A DNA stretch of 64,000 nucleotides, taken from contig CAJNDS010002517.1 of NCBI GenBank assembly GCA_905221605.1, positions 318,589 through 382,588 on the forward strand, written 5' to 3'. Every line of letters starts with the position of its first letter. The first letter of the stretch is position 1. The notes below the pieces were generated by a model. The model did not search any database. It worked only from the letters and a program-made list of their open reading frames with translations, and had not been told where the DNA came from. Position numbers and translations under genes: made by a program. Origin of the DNA: Symbiodinium natans. Lineage: Eukaryota; Sar; Dinophyceae; Suessiales; Symbiodiniaceae. Shown here in pieces: positions 54,690 through 63,315 of this stretch.

Positions 54690-55760
54690 ACCCCGAAACC
54701 CTTAGCTCTAAACCCTAAACACTCAGCACCAGACCCTAAACACTAACCCAAAAACTTCACACTAAGCCCTTAGCACAAACCCCAAGCACTTAACATGAAA
54801 CCCTAAACACTTAAGCACTAGACCCTAAACACGAAACACTCAAACACTACACCCTAAAACAAAACCCTGAACATTACACACTAAACCCTACACACTAAAC
54901 CCTGAACACTAGTAAACATCCTTAAAACCCTAAATCCAAAAAACCAAACTGAAACCCTTCACACTAAACCCCAAACACTCAGCACTAGACCCTAAACACT
55001 ACCCCTAAAAACTTAACACTAGGCCCACAAACCCCAAACACTTGCCACGAAACCCTCAACACTTAAGCACTACTAAACCCTAAACACTCAGCACCAGACC
55101 CTAAACACTAACCGTAAAAACTTAACACTAAGCCCTTAGCACAAACCCCAAACACTTAACAGGGAACCCTAAACACCTAAGCACCCCTAAAAACTAAACC
55201 CTAAACATTACACACTAAACCCTTAACCCAAAAAAACCGAAACCCTTAGCACTGAAGCCTAAACACCAGCGTAAACACTAACCCTAAAAGCTTAACACTA
55301 CGCCCTTAGCACGAACCCCAAACTCTGAACACGAAACCCTAAACACTTACGCACTAAACCCTTACTAAACACTAACCCCTAAACACTTAAACACTACACC
55401 CTACAAACTAAACCCTAACCACTACACACTAAACCCTACACACTAAACCCTAAAGCCTAAACAGAATGATTTTTTAAGTTGTCAATGGTCTGGGGCAGCC
55501 CCGGTGCCTTCCCCAGATCATTTAAATTTGTAAAAATCCTTAAAACCCTTAACCTAAAACCCAAAACCCGAAACCCTCAACACTAAACCCTAAACACTAA
55601 CCCTAAAAACTTAACACTAAGCCCTTAGCACAAACCCCAAACACTTAGCACGAAACCCTAAACATTGAAGCACTTAACCCAAAAACTAAACCTTAAACAT
55701 TTCAAACTAAACCCTAAACATTAGACACTAAACCCTAAACCCTAAACAGCAAACCCCAAG
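54690..55760. repeat. Higher-order array of CCCTAAACACTAAA-type units
   Basis: The heptamer is mixed with ACACTAAA/CACTTAA units. A block of about 105 bp running from CTCAGCACCAGACCC through TAAGCCCTTAGCACAAACC to CTTAAGCACTA recurs near 54715, 54975, 55083, 55255 and 55585. This is a higher-order repeat derived from telomere-like sequence. Confidence 0.75.
55487..55520. repeat. Hairpin repeat, family G copy 4
   Basis: GGTCTGGGGCAGCCCCGGTG then CCTTCCCCAGATC. Confidence 0.65.
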
Positions 55761-55968
55761 GCCAGAACCTCGAGCCCTACTAAATCTAAACCTGAAACCA
55801 AAAGCCCGTCGGGTTTTCAGATGCTTCCTGTTTGGATTTCAGAGTTTAGGGTTTTATTTGGGTTTTAGCCGAGCCGCTTGACCCTCAACCCTAAAACCTA
55901 AACTTAACACTCAACCCTAAACACAAAACACTAAACCCTGAAACCTACACACTAAACCCTAAACACTA

Positions 55969-56728
55969 GATTTCCAGAAAAAATCTGGAGTGCCCGGGCC
56001 CCGGACTCCAGACTCCAGATTTCCAGAAAAAATCTGGAGTACCCGGGCCCCGGACTCCAGACTCCAGATTTGTACCCGCGCCCCGGACTCCAGACTCCAG
56101 ATTTCCAGAAAAAATCTGGAGTACCCGGGCCCCGGACTCCAGACTCCAGATTTCCAGAAAAAATCTGGAGTACCCGGGCCCCGGACTCCAGACTCCAGAT
56201 TTCCAGAAAAAATCTGGAGTACCCGGGCCCCGGACTCCAGACTCCAGATTTCCAGAAAAAATCTGGAGTACCCGGGCCCCGGACTCCAGACTCCAGATTT
56301 CCAGAAAAAATCTGGAGTACCTGGGCCCCGGACTCCAGACTCCAGATTTCCAGAAAAAATCTGGAGTACCCGGGCCCCGGACTCCAGACTCCAGATTTCC
56401 AGAAAAAATTTGGAGTACCGGGACCCCAGACTCCAGACTCCAGATTTCCAGAAAAAATCTGGAGTACTCGCGGCCCCAGACTCCAGATTGCAGACTCCAG
56501 AATCTGGAGTCCAGAGTCTCGGTACTCCAGATTTTTTTTGGAAATCTGGAGTCTGGAGGTACTCCAGATTTTTTCTGGACATCTGGAGTCTGGAGTCTGG
56601 GGGTGCGGAAATCTGGAGTCTGGAGTCTGGGGGTGCTCCAGATTTTTTCTAGAAATCTGGAGTCTGGAGTCCGGGGCTGGGTACTCCAGATTTTTTCTGG
56701 AAATCTGGAGTCTGGAGTCCCCCCCCCT
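55969..56728. repeat. 49-bp palindromic tandem array that reverses orientation
   Basis: The unit TTTCCAGAAAAAATCTGGAG plus TACCCGGGCCCCGGACTCCAGACTCCAGA repeats at 49-bp spacing (starts near 55971, 56020, 56102, 56151, 56200 onward) until about 56490, with one shortened unit at 56069-56101. From about 56500 the complementary strand of the same unit continues to 56728, so the array is a large inverted repeat. Since 49 is not a multiple of three and stops are absent, long frames open on both strands. They are not genes. Confidence 0.9.
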
Positions 56729-56884
56729 CCCAAAACCCCCTTCCCGAGGCCAAATGTGTGGATCATGGGGGGGGGGGGCGAGCGAGCATCCCAACACTAA
56801 ACCCTAAAGACAAGCTCTCCCAGGATCTGCTCTAGCCCCTCTGCGACCGTAGACACAAAAAGGTTTCGGGTTTTTGCCCTTCAG

Positions 56885-56950
56885 GGTTTATAGGGTTTGT
56901 AGGGTTTATAGGGTTTACAGGGTTTATCGGGTTTATCGGGTTTATCGGGT
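56885..56950. repeat. TTTATAGGG / TTTATCGGG nonamer variants
   Basis: Nine-base variants of the heptamer, similar to the array at 60908-61005. Confidence 0.75.
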
Positions 56951-56966
56951 TGAGGGCTTCGGGCAG

Positions 56967-57384
56967 ACCAACGACATGCTTGCTGCGGGCGTGGTGAGCT
57001 GTTGGCGGCTCATGATATCATGCTGCTGCTAACCCTACTTGGAGGACCCATTTATGAGTGTATTTATAACCCAATAATGACCCTGTTTAGGGTACTTGAG
57101 GGGCTTATAAGTGCGTTATAACTGCACTTGTAATTGGGGTAGAAGTACCCTGCACCTCCAAGCACAAGCCCTCAGCCCAACGGCAACACTGTCGCGCGAA
57201 GCAGTCGTAGGGTTTGGGGTTTAGGGTTTAGGGTTTAGGGTTTAGGGTTTAGGGTTTAGGGTTTAGGCCAGAAGGAGTGCTTTCGCTGGAGTCACGAGTC
57301 CTAAGATGTCAAGGGGGCTTCCGGGTTGCCCCTGCACTCTGCCCCGAGGAGAGTCGCAGACTGCTTGCGGCTCTCAGCCCTTAG
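56967..57384 (+). CDS. 3' part of an unrecognised gene, three exons
   Basis: Exon 56967-56993 (TNDMLAAGV, GT donor), exon 57176-57206 (PNGNTVARSS plus one base) and terminal exon 57272-57384, which completes the codon and reads GVLSLESRVLRCQGGFRVAP to LLAALSP then TAG. Phase is kept at both joins. Upstream exons are unknown; 53476-53520 could belong here. A TTTAGGG array lies in the last intron and a family B element in the first. Confidence 0.55.
57035..57164. mobile_element. Short inverted-repeat element, family B copy 12
   Basis: CTACTTGGAGGACCCATTTA at the left, GTACCCTGCACCTCCAAGCA at the right. It fills most of the intron 56994-57175. Confidence 0.7.
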
Positions 57385-57598
57385 TCACAGCATGGACCGT
57401 CTTCAAAAAGAAAAGGGAAGTCTACCTTGAAATTTTAAAAAACCATTGTTGTGTCTGCTTGTGTTTATATTTTGTTTTGTTCATTCACTCATTCACTTAT
57501 TTTGTAAATGTTGTAAGAGATGTATCCATTAAGGATGAATAATTGGTTAGTTTTATTCATTCACTTCTTTTTGAAGTTGTCCAATTTTTGTAAAGGTA

Positions 57599-57895
57599 AT
57601 GGCGAGGCTGCTCGATAGGAGAGCCTCCATGGCCATGTCGTGTCGGCACACGCAAAGAGAGATGGGTCCGCAAGCAGCCAAGCTGCACACAGGTGGGGGG
57701 GAGGGTTCAGGTTGGGGTTTTGGGTTTAGGGGCTGGGGGGGAGGGGGGGTTGGGGTATGGGTTGGGGGGGGGGGGGGGGTTATGGGAAAGTGGGAAGAGG
57801 GATCCCAAAAGGCCTTGGAGGGTTCTGAAGGGGATGTACGGCACCTGCGGCCGATGAAGGGACGAACTGCCGAGGAGAGTCTAGCCATCCTGTAG
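57599..57895 (+). CDS. Complete two-exon gene for a 63-aa protein, function unknown
   Basis: Exon 1 is 57599-57692 (MARLLDRRASMAMSCRHTQ...) ending ACA G|GTGGGG. Exon 2 is 57798-57895, starting AG (Glu codon completed), reading GSQKALEGSEGDVRHLRPMK and ending TAG. The intron is a G-rich derivative of the TTTAGGG repeat. The whole span is also open without splicing, but the middle would be low-complexity Gly/Trp/Val, which supports the intron. The N-terminus is basic. No family recognised. Confidence 0.6.
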   Translation: MARLLDRRASMAMSCRHTQREMGPQAAKLHTGGGEGSGWGFGFRGWGGGGVGVWVGGGGGVMGKWEEGSQKALEGSEGDVRHLRPMKGRTAEESLAIL

Positions 57896-57903
57896 GACCT
57901 TGC

Positions 57904-58022
57904 GTACTTGAAGCTTTATGGGTACTTAGAAGTAGGTAAGCTACAGGAACCCGAACTACGGTAATATCCATCACTACCCTACCTTATAACCCTACTTACA
58001 AGTACCCATGGACCTCCGGGTT
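57904..58022. mobile_element. Short inverted-repeat element, family B copy 13
   Basis: GTACTTGAAGCTTTATGGGTACT and GTACCCATGGACCTCCGGG. It starts nine bases after the stop of the 63-aa gene. Confidence 0.6.
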
Positions 58023-58144
58023 AGGTAATTACCCTCAAGCCCGAGGCCCCAAATAAAAGACGCCCCGAAGCTCTATGTCTAAACATATGAAGCCCTAGAC
58101 CCGAAACCCTAAACCCTGAACCCTGAACCCTGAACCCCGTTGAG

Positions 58145-58228
58145 AGCTTGTCCCCAAGCTCTTCTGGTGCCATTGTCAACCGTGCCCTCGCTGGGCCGCG
58201 AGCCGTGGCCAGAATGCACCAAAGCTTC
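58145..58228 (+). CDS. Exon, gene unknown
   Basis: After GTTGAG the frame reads SLSPSSSGAIVNRALAGPRA and ends TTC|GTAAAC, phase 0 on both sides. A possible terminal exon starts at about 58806 (MQSHGPVVLRCLSMPPA then TGA), also phase 0. Confidence 0.5.
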
Positions 58229-58690
58229 GTAAACCCTTAGGGTTCAGGGTGTAGGGTTTAGGGTTTCAGGTTTAGGCCCTGGGGTTTCCGGAGAAGCTCA
58301 GAGTAAAACACGCCCTGCAGCTCAAAAAACAAGCCCAAAGTAGGGGGTAACATTTTGTGGGTAGGTGTACAATCATTGGCCCTTTTTTGGGGGAGTGCGC
58401 TACAGGGGGGAACACCCCAGCTTGGACACTCCGACGTATTGTAGACGACGCGTAGACTTAGACCCCCCTGTCGGATGACAGTCCCTTCTGTTCGGATAAA
58501 CCCTAAACCCTAAGCCCTAAGCCCTAAGCCCTAAAGCTCTTTGTTTAGGGTTTAGGGCATTTAGGGCCCATAAATCGCACAATAGAGGGTACAGCGTTTC
58601 GGGTTCGAGGGTTCATATCGATTGAGACCTGGCTGGGTTTAGGGTTTAAGGGTTCAGGCCGTAAGGGCTTCAGAGTTTGAGGGTTTAGGG
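58229..58690. other. Spacer or intron with heptamer variants
   Basis: No exon seen. Scattered TTTAGGG and CCCTAAGCCCTAAG sequence. Confidence 0.4.
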
Positions 58691-58694
58691 TGTT

Positions 58695-58787
58695 ATGAGT
58701 AGGGTTATAAGAACCTTCAATAAGGTTATAACCATAGTTACCCTACCTTCCATCCGTACCTGTAAGTACCCATGAACCTCTTCAAGT
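58695..58787. mobile_element. Family B element, left end truncated
   Basis: GGTTATAACCATAGTTACCC and TAAGTACCCATGAACCTCTTCAAGT, like the copies at 57904 and 62433. Confidence 0.55.
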
Positions 58788-59274
58788 CGTTCTGAACAGA
58801 GAGCAGATGCAGAGTCATGGCCCTGTCGTGCTTCGTTGTCTCTCGATGCCTCCGGCTTGAAAGCATGCTTCGGCCCCAGCATCACATAGCACCGCTCTTC
58901 CCAGTAGGATTCGGACTGCAGTCTCCATAAGACTTCTGGTTCTAGGCGTTTAATTAGGGTTTACGGCTTCGGCCTTAGGGTTTAGGGCTTAGGGCTTAGA
59001 GTTTAGAGGTTGGTGGGTACTCTGCCGGCCGGGTGCGAGCATGGCTTGTGTAGGCATGGACTTGCTCGCGCACCGCTCGGCTGCTGCAAGCCGGGTGACG
59101 CGCTTGCGATTGCCTTCATCGCCGCCCGCGCTGTCTGCAGCGACGGCGCTTTCTCCCATCCACCGATCTGCTTGCGCAGCCCTCGCCATGCTCGGAGCTT
59201 GCAGCATGAAAGGAAGACGGGTCGCAAGGGCATGCTCCTAGGATGCAGCGAGCAATGCAAGTCCCTTCGTTCAA

Positions 59275-60842
59275 GTGTCCGAATCTCCCCCCATAAGCAG
59301 CTCTCAAGGCAGCAGAAGGCGCCCTGCTTTTCTTCTTGGTTTTTTCGGGCACGTAGGTTCTTGGCATGACCAGCAAGCAGTTGCTGCGGGCCCCAGAAGT
59401 CTGCGCGCGGCGGCCTGCCTTGCCCTGGCCTGGGTTCCCGCCTTGTGGCTAGGAAGGCGAGCGGTATCCCGTTCTGTTTTCTTTGGTTTCTTGATACATG
59501 CCACACATCAACAGAAAAGAGATGTAGTCTTGTTTGTTCTTACCGTTTCATTTATGTTCTTATGCTTTCTGTGGCATTGCCTATGTGATGTGTACTAGTT
59601 TACTATGGGTGGCCTTAATTACCTTTGTTTACTAGTTTACTTTTGGCTACCTAAATTACCTATGTTCCTAGTTTACTATAGGTTATTACTATAGGTTACC
59701 CAAATTACCTAGGTTGTGTGCAGATTGGGCAATGGCTGCTGATGTTGGAAGTGATGGGGCGATCAGCAGCGCCTCGCTGGCCGCAGGTCTCGGTGAATGG
59801 ATCCGTGGCGATACCTCAGGACCGAGTCTCCTGAGGAATTGTGCTCTATTGTTGCCTACGTGGTTGTGTGTATATATATATATATATGTATGTATACACG
59901 CGCATATACATATATATATATATATGTATATATCCAGAGTAAGCGCATAAGGGAGAACACTAACTTGGATGGTGGTTGAAAGGGGAATATGGAGGACTTG
60001 GAGCATTGCCATTCATCGCTGCTCACATCTTTGCGATCGTCTTGTGCTTTCCGGGCACGGCAATCTTCGAGCTCACAGCCGGCGCTGTCTTCGGATTCCT
60101 TCCCGGAGTGGCCGTGGTGGCTACTGCCAAGGGCACCGCTGCAGCCGCGACTTTCTTCGTCGCACGGACGGCTCGTGATAGTCCCCCAGGGCAGTGGATA
60201 CAGGAGCGACTTGATCTCGAGGGGCAAGACTGGACCGAGAAGCTGGAGAGGGGCGTGAAGCGCGACGCCTTTCGCTTCTGCTTGCTGGCTCGGCTCTCTC
60301 CGGTGCCTTCCTTCATCAACAACTACGCCTTACCACTGGCCGGCGTACCCTTCAGCTCCTTTCTACCAGGGACCCTCCTTGGGATGCTACCGCCCCTTAG
60401 TAGCTGAGTGAGTACACTTTACACTTTTTGGGGATACTCTACTCCCCCTAGAAAACTGAAAGTGCACACCTTTTGGGGGGGCTTATGAACTCAGCAACCA
60501 AGGCCCCTAGCCTCCAACGTCTACTCGGGGGCTGCGGCCGCCTCCCTCGCCGCGGCCCTCTCAGGCTCGGGCCCGAGCCTCGACTGGGTGGGCGTGTCCC
60601 TGGGCATCCTCAGCGCCCTCAGTGGCTTGGTAGGGTTTAGGGTTTAGGGTTTAGGGTTTAGGGTTTAGGGTTTAGGGTTTAGGGTTTAGGGTTTAGGGTT
60701 TAGGGTTTAGGGTTTAGGTTTTTTTTTTTTTGGTTAAGGGGTGCCCTTATTATAAGATGGATACTGGGGCTACCAAGGTGGGGCGGCCATCGTGCAGCAG
60801 CTCGCCTCCTTGGCCATGGAGGACGAGCCCCCAAAAGCTTAG
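59275..60842 (+). CDS. VTT-domain (SNARE-associated, TVP38/TMEM64-like) membrane protein
   Basis: Core exon 59983-60402 encodes GGLGALPFIAAHIFAIVLCF, PGTAIFELTAGAVFGFLPG, then RLSPVPSFINNYALPLAGVP, the hallmark of the VTT family: re-entrant loops, a basic motif and F-x-P-x3-N. Upstream exon about 59732-59804 (MAADVGSDGAIS...) joins in phase (C|GG). A further upstream exon ending at 59463 contains a membrane segment (ACLALAWVPALWLGRR) expected at this position; that join is unproven. Downstream, 60511-60624 (NVYSGAAAASLAAAL) and 60757-60842 (AAIVQQLASLAMEDEPPKA, TAG) follow with GC donors. Family members act in lipid scrambling and membrane traffic in the Golgi or ER. No TTTAGGG occurs between 59000 and 60630. 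Confidence 0.8.
59875..59935. repeat. TA-rich microsatellite in a VTT-gene intron
   Basis: (TATA)n and CATATACATATATA runs between exons ending 59804 and starting 59983. Confidence 0.8.
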
Positions 60843-60905
60843 CTGACGCAAAGGCAAAGAGCAAAAAGAGCACTTCAGCAGAGATGGCCACGGTCGAGAC
60901 CTGGT
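60843..60905 (+). other. Out-of-frame coding continuation after the VTT stop
   Basis: Directly after the TAG, another frame reads ADAKAKSKKSTSAEMATVET up to G|GTAGGAGG. Near 61021-61087 an island reads KPRKAQAKREDPEENPLMKG then TGA. The string AGCTTAGCT at the stop suggests a small duplication that shifted the frame. Confidence 0.35.
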
Positions 60906-60907
60906 AG

Positions 60908-61008
60908 GAGGGTTTGTAGGGTTTATAGGGTTTCTAGGGTTTATAGGGTTTATAGGATTTATAGGGTTTATAGGGTTTATAGGGTTTATAGGGTTTATAG
61001 GGTTTGGG
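60908..61008. repeat. TTTATAGGG nonamer array
   Basis: About ten units of GGGTTTATA, a nine-base derivative of the telomere-like heptamer. Confidence 0.85.
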
Positions 61009-61087
61009 TCCACCTCAGAAGCCCAGGAAAGCCCAAGCCAAGCGGGAAGACCCAGAAGAAAACCCATTGATGAAGGGCTCCCCGTGA

Positions 61088-62430
61088 TGCGATGAAGCTT
61101 TTTTTCCTTCGCTCAAGGTCATCGAAAACCATCCTCGTACTGATGCTCCTTGTGTAAGCCGATGTGGAGAGGCTCCTGCTTTCAAGCAGTGGGGTTTTTT
61201 GTTGCATGTCTGCTTACTTTGGCCTTGGAGGCTTCGGGGGTTACATGTTTCCGTTCACCTTGTGTCCTAGTCCTACAATGGTCATTTCGATCCCTGAGGC
61301 TTAGGATTTCATGTGCTCGGGAGACCGTCTCATCGGCATGCACAGCTCGAAGGGCGGAGAGCGTTCCCTGACTTCAACGTTGTTTCATGGGTTTAGGGTT
61401 TAGGGTTTAGGGTTTAGGGTTTAGGGTTTAGGGTTTAGGGTTTAGGGTTTAGGGTTTAGGGTTTAGGGTTTAGGGATGTTTGTGGTGACAAGGGTTGGGA
61501 ATCGGTCAGGGATTGGGGGGGCATATTGGTAGAACCCAACTCATGTGAGCAGTTCTCAAAACTTTGGTGCCTTGTTCGTATGATTCTGAGGCCCCGTCGT
61601 ATAAATCCTACCCTAAGCCCGCAACCCTGAACCCTAAACTCTCCACAGTCGCACCAAGGAGCGGAGTACCAAATTGAACCTCAACCCTAGAAGGACCCAA
61701 GCCTTCCATGGAAGGGGGAGTGTTCAAGCTAAGTGTCGGAAAAGTAGACCGGTAGGCCCTTCTTCTTGGGTTTAAGATATGAGGAATATCTTTCAGAGGG
61801 TTTTAAGGGCCATCCTGGGTAAGGCTCTGAATCCCAATCACACCCTAAACCCCATATCCTAAACTCTGAACCCTAAACTGTGTGCTTCTGAAGAGGTGCT
61901 GCATTCTGACGCGCATGGTTGCGAGGCGGCATGGGCTTTGGGGATCCCTAAACCCATAAAGCCTAAACCCCGCGGTTTGGGGTTTAGGGTTTCGAAACCC
62001 CTAAACCCTGAGCCCTGAACCCCATACCCTCTAAGTTGAACCCCAAGGCCTTGAGATATCCTTACATGGAGGGTTCCCATGGCTTACCGGGACCTTGTAG
62101 GCCATTTATCAGGGCTTGGGGTTTAAGGTTTACGGTTTAAGAGGGTTTTAAGGGCAATCCTAGCTTGTGTGAGCGGGGCCCCTGGCCAGAAATACCCTAC
62201 GCGGCTTGTGTGCTCAAATGGGCGGTTCTCTAAATTATGAGCCCTTTCTTGGGGATTCTATCAGAATGCATTGTCGGGTTTAGGGTTTATGGTCACTCTT
62301 AGCGACTTTCTTAAGCCCTAAACCCCAATCCCCAAATAGCAAGCCGCTCCCTCCAGCTTGCTTCTCAGGGGAGTGGATTGTTGGGAAGCCTTGATCCTTT
62401 CTTCTCGTTTTTTGCATTCAATCCTTCAAC
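61088..62430. other. Spacer with one long TTTAGGG array
   Basis: The array is at 61388-61474. Short open frames near 61150-61370 show no domain. A weak island at 61650-61685 (SHQGAEYQIEPQP) may be coding. Confidence 0.4.
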
Positions 62431-62432
62431 CC

Positions 62433-62556
62433 CTGCTCGGAGGTTCACGGGTAACTACTCATAAGAAGGAGTATGCGTAGGGTAACTGTGGTTACAACCT
62501 TATTGAGGATACTTAATTACTTAAAAGGGTTCTAAGTACCCATGAACCTCCAAGTG
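62433..62556. mobile_element. Short inverted-repeat element, family B copy 15
   Basis: CTGCTCGGAGGTTCACGGGT and GTACCCATGAACCTCCAAGTGG. Confidence 0.65.
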
Positions 62557-62592
62557 GTTGTCCCAGAATTCTTAAATCCACCCTTGACGCTG

Positions 62593-62951
62593 ATGGACAT
62601 CTCTTCCCTCTTCGGGGGCGCCATGCTTTGCCAGGTGTGGGCCCAGGCGCCATCGCCGCACGCCTTGATGACGCAAGCCGGCCGTTAGGCGCCAGGGCGG
62701 GTGCGGAATTGGAGCCACAGCTGCCACGGTTTCGGGCTCAGGGTTTTGAGGGGTTCAGGTTTTTCAGGGCCATAGGGTTTAGAGTTTAGGGTTTAGGGTT
62801 TAGGGTTTTGGGCCATGAGCATGATCAAAGTGCTTGTTGGCCTTGGCCTGTGTGTGCTTAGCCGGAGGACCACAGCAACGGTCGCAGTTGCAACAGCAAG
62901 AAGCCCACCGGAGGAGCCCCCCTGAATCCCGAAATCTGGAACCCTTTCTAG
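62593..62951 (+). CDS. Small two-exon frame, function unknown
   Basis: ATG 62593 reads MDISSLFGGAMLCQ to a CAG|GTGTGG donor at 62634. Exon 62862-62951 (after CTTAG) reads PEDHSNGRSCNSKKPTGG and ends at TAG next to a TTTAGGG array, phase 0. The total would be 43 residues; more exons are possible if the last donor lies before the TAG. Confidence 0.4.
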
Positions 62952-63051
62952 GGTTTAGGGTTTAGGGTTTAGGGTTTAGGGTTTAGGGTTTAGGGTTTAG
63001 GGTTTAGGGTTTAGGGTTTAGGGTTTAGGGTTTAGGGTTTAGGGTTTAGGG

Positions 63052-63250
63052 TACTCCGTACGTCATATCGCCTACAAGCCCGAAACCAAAGCCGGATGCG
63101 ATGCCTCGAGGCTCCGAGCTCTCACCTAGGAGGCCTAAACCCTAAACCCTAAACCCAAAACCCTAAAGGTGTTACCGGCGCCACAGCCATCCACAGCAGA
63201 GCAGAGTTTAAGTCGAGTTTAGTAGGGTTTAGTAGGGCTTAGAGTACCTA
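63052..63250 (+). other. Last repeat-flanked islands
   Basis: 63053-63110 reads HIAYKPETKAGCDASRLRAL then TAG. 63172-63207 reads VLPAPQPSTAEQSL. Both are coding-like but unassigned. TTTAGTAGGG variants end near 63240, and no heptamer array follows. Confidence 0.3.
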
Positions 63251-63315
63251 TAGGGAAGGAAAAACTGCATGCCACAGTTGCTTGAAGGCATTTCGCCTGA
63301 AATCCAAGAGCGGCC

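Larger units (their letters stand above)
53860..54690. other. AT-rich non-coding region with hairpin repeats
   Basis: TTTAAA/AAAGGC-rich sequence without heptamers. It holds three of the four hairpin repeats listed separately. No gene. Confidence 0.6.
9941..63051. repeat. Interspersed telomere-like repeats (TTTAGGG)n / (CCCTAAA)n across 53 kb
   Basis: Blocks of two to about fifteen perfect or near-perfect heptamers recur in both orientations every few hundred bases. The longest runs are near 11022-11101, 19241-19322, 27471-27541, 30905-30990, 35656-35748, 36236-36430, 40971-41058, 44173-44270, 46454-46524, 46621-46690, 50123-50221, 60631-60718, 61388-61474 and 62949-63051. Most degenerate sequence between blocks also derives from the heptamer (TTCAGGG, TTTCGGG, CCCCAAA). 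Many blocks sit in introns of the + strand genes described below: TTTAGGG usually lies near the 5' end of the intron and CCCTAAA near its 3' end. Because both orientations alternate with genes, this is not a chromosome end. Confidence 0.95.

Noticed and set aside
55952-56807. Long open frames (up to about 280 codons) on both strands
   Set aside because: Produced by the 49-bp stop-free tandem array; three frames and both strands are open with the same repeated peptide.
9941-63051. A true chromosome end (telomere)
   Set aside because: Blocks are short, occur in both orientations, are full of variants and alternate with exons and transposable elements.
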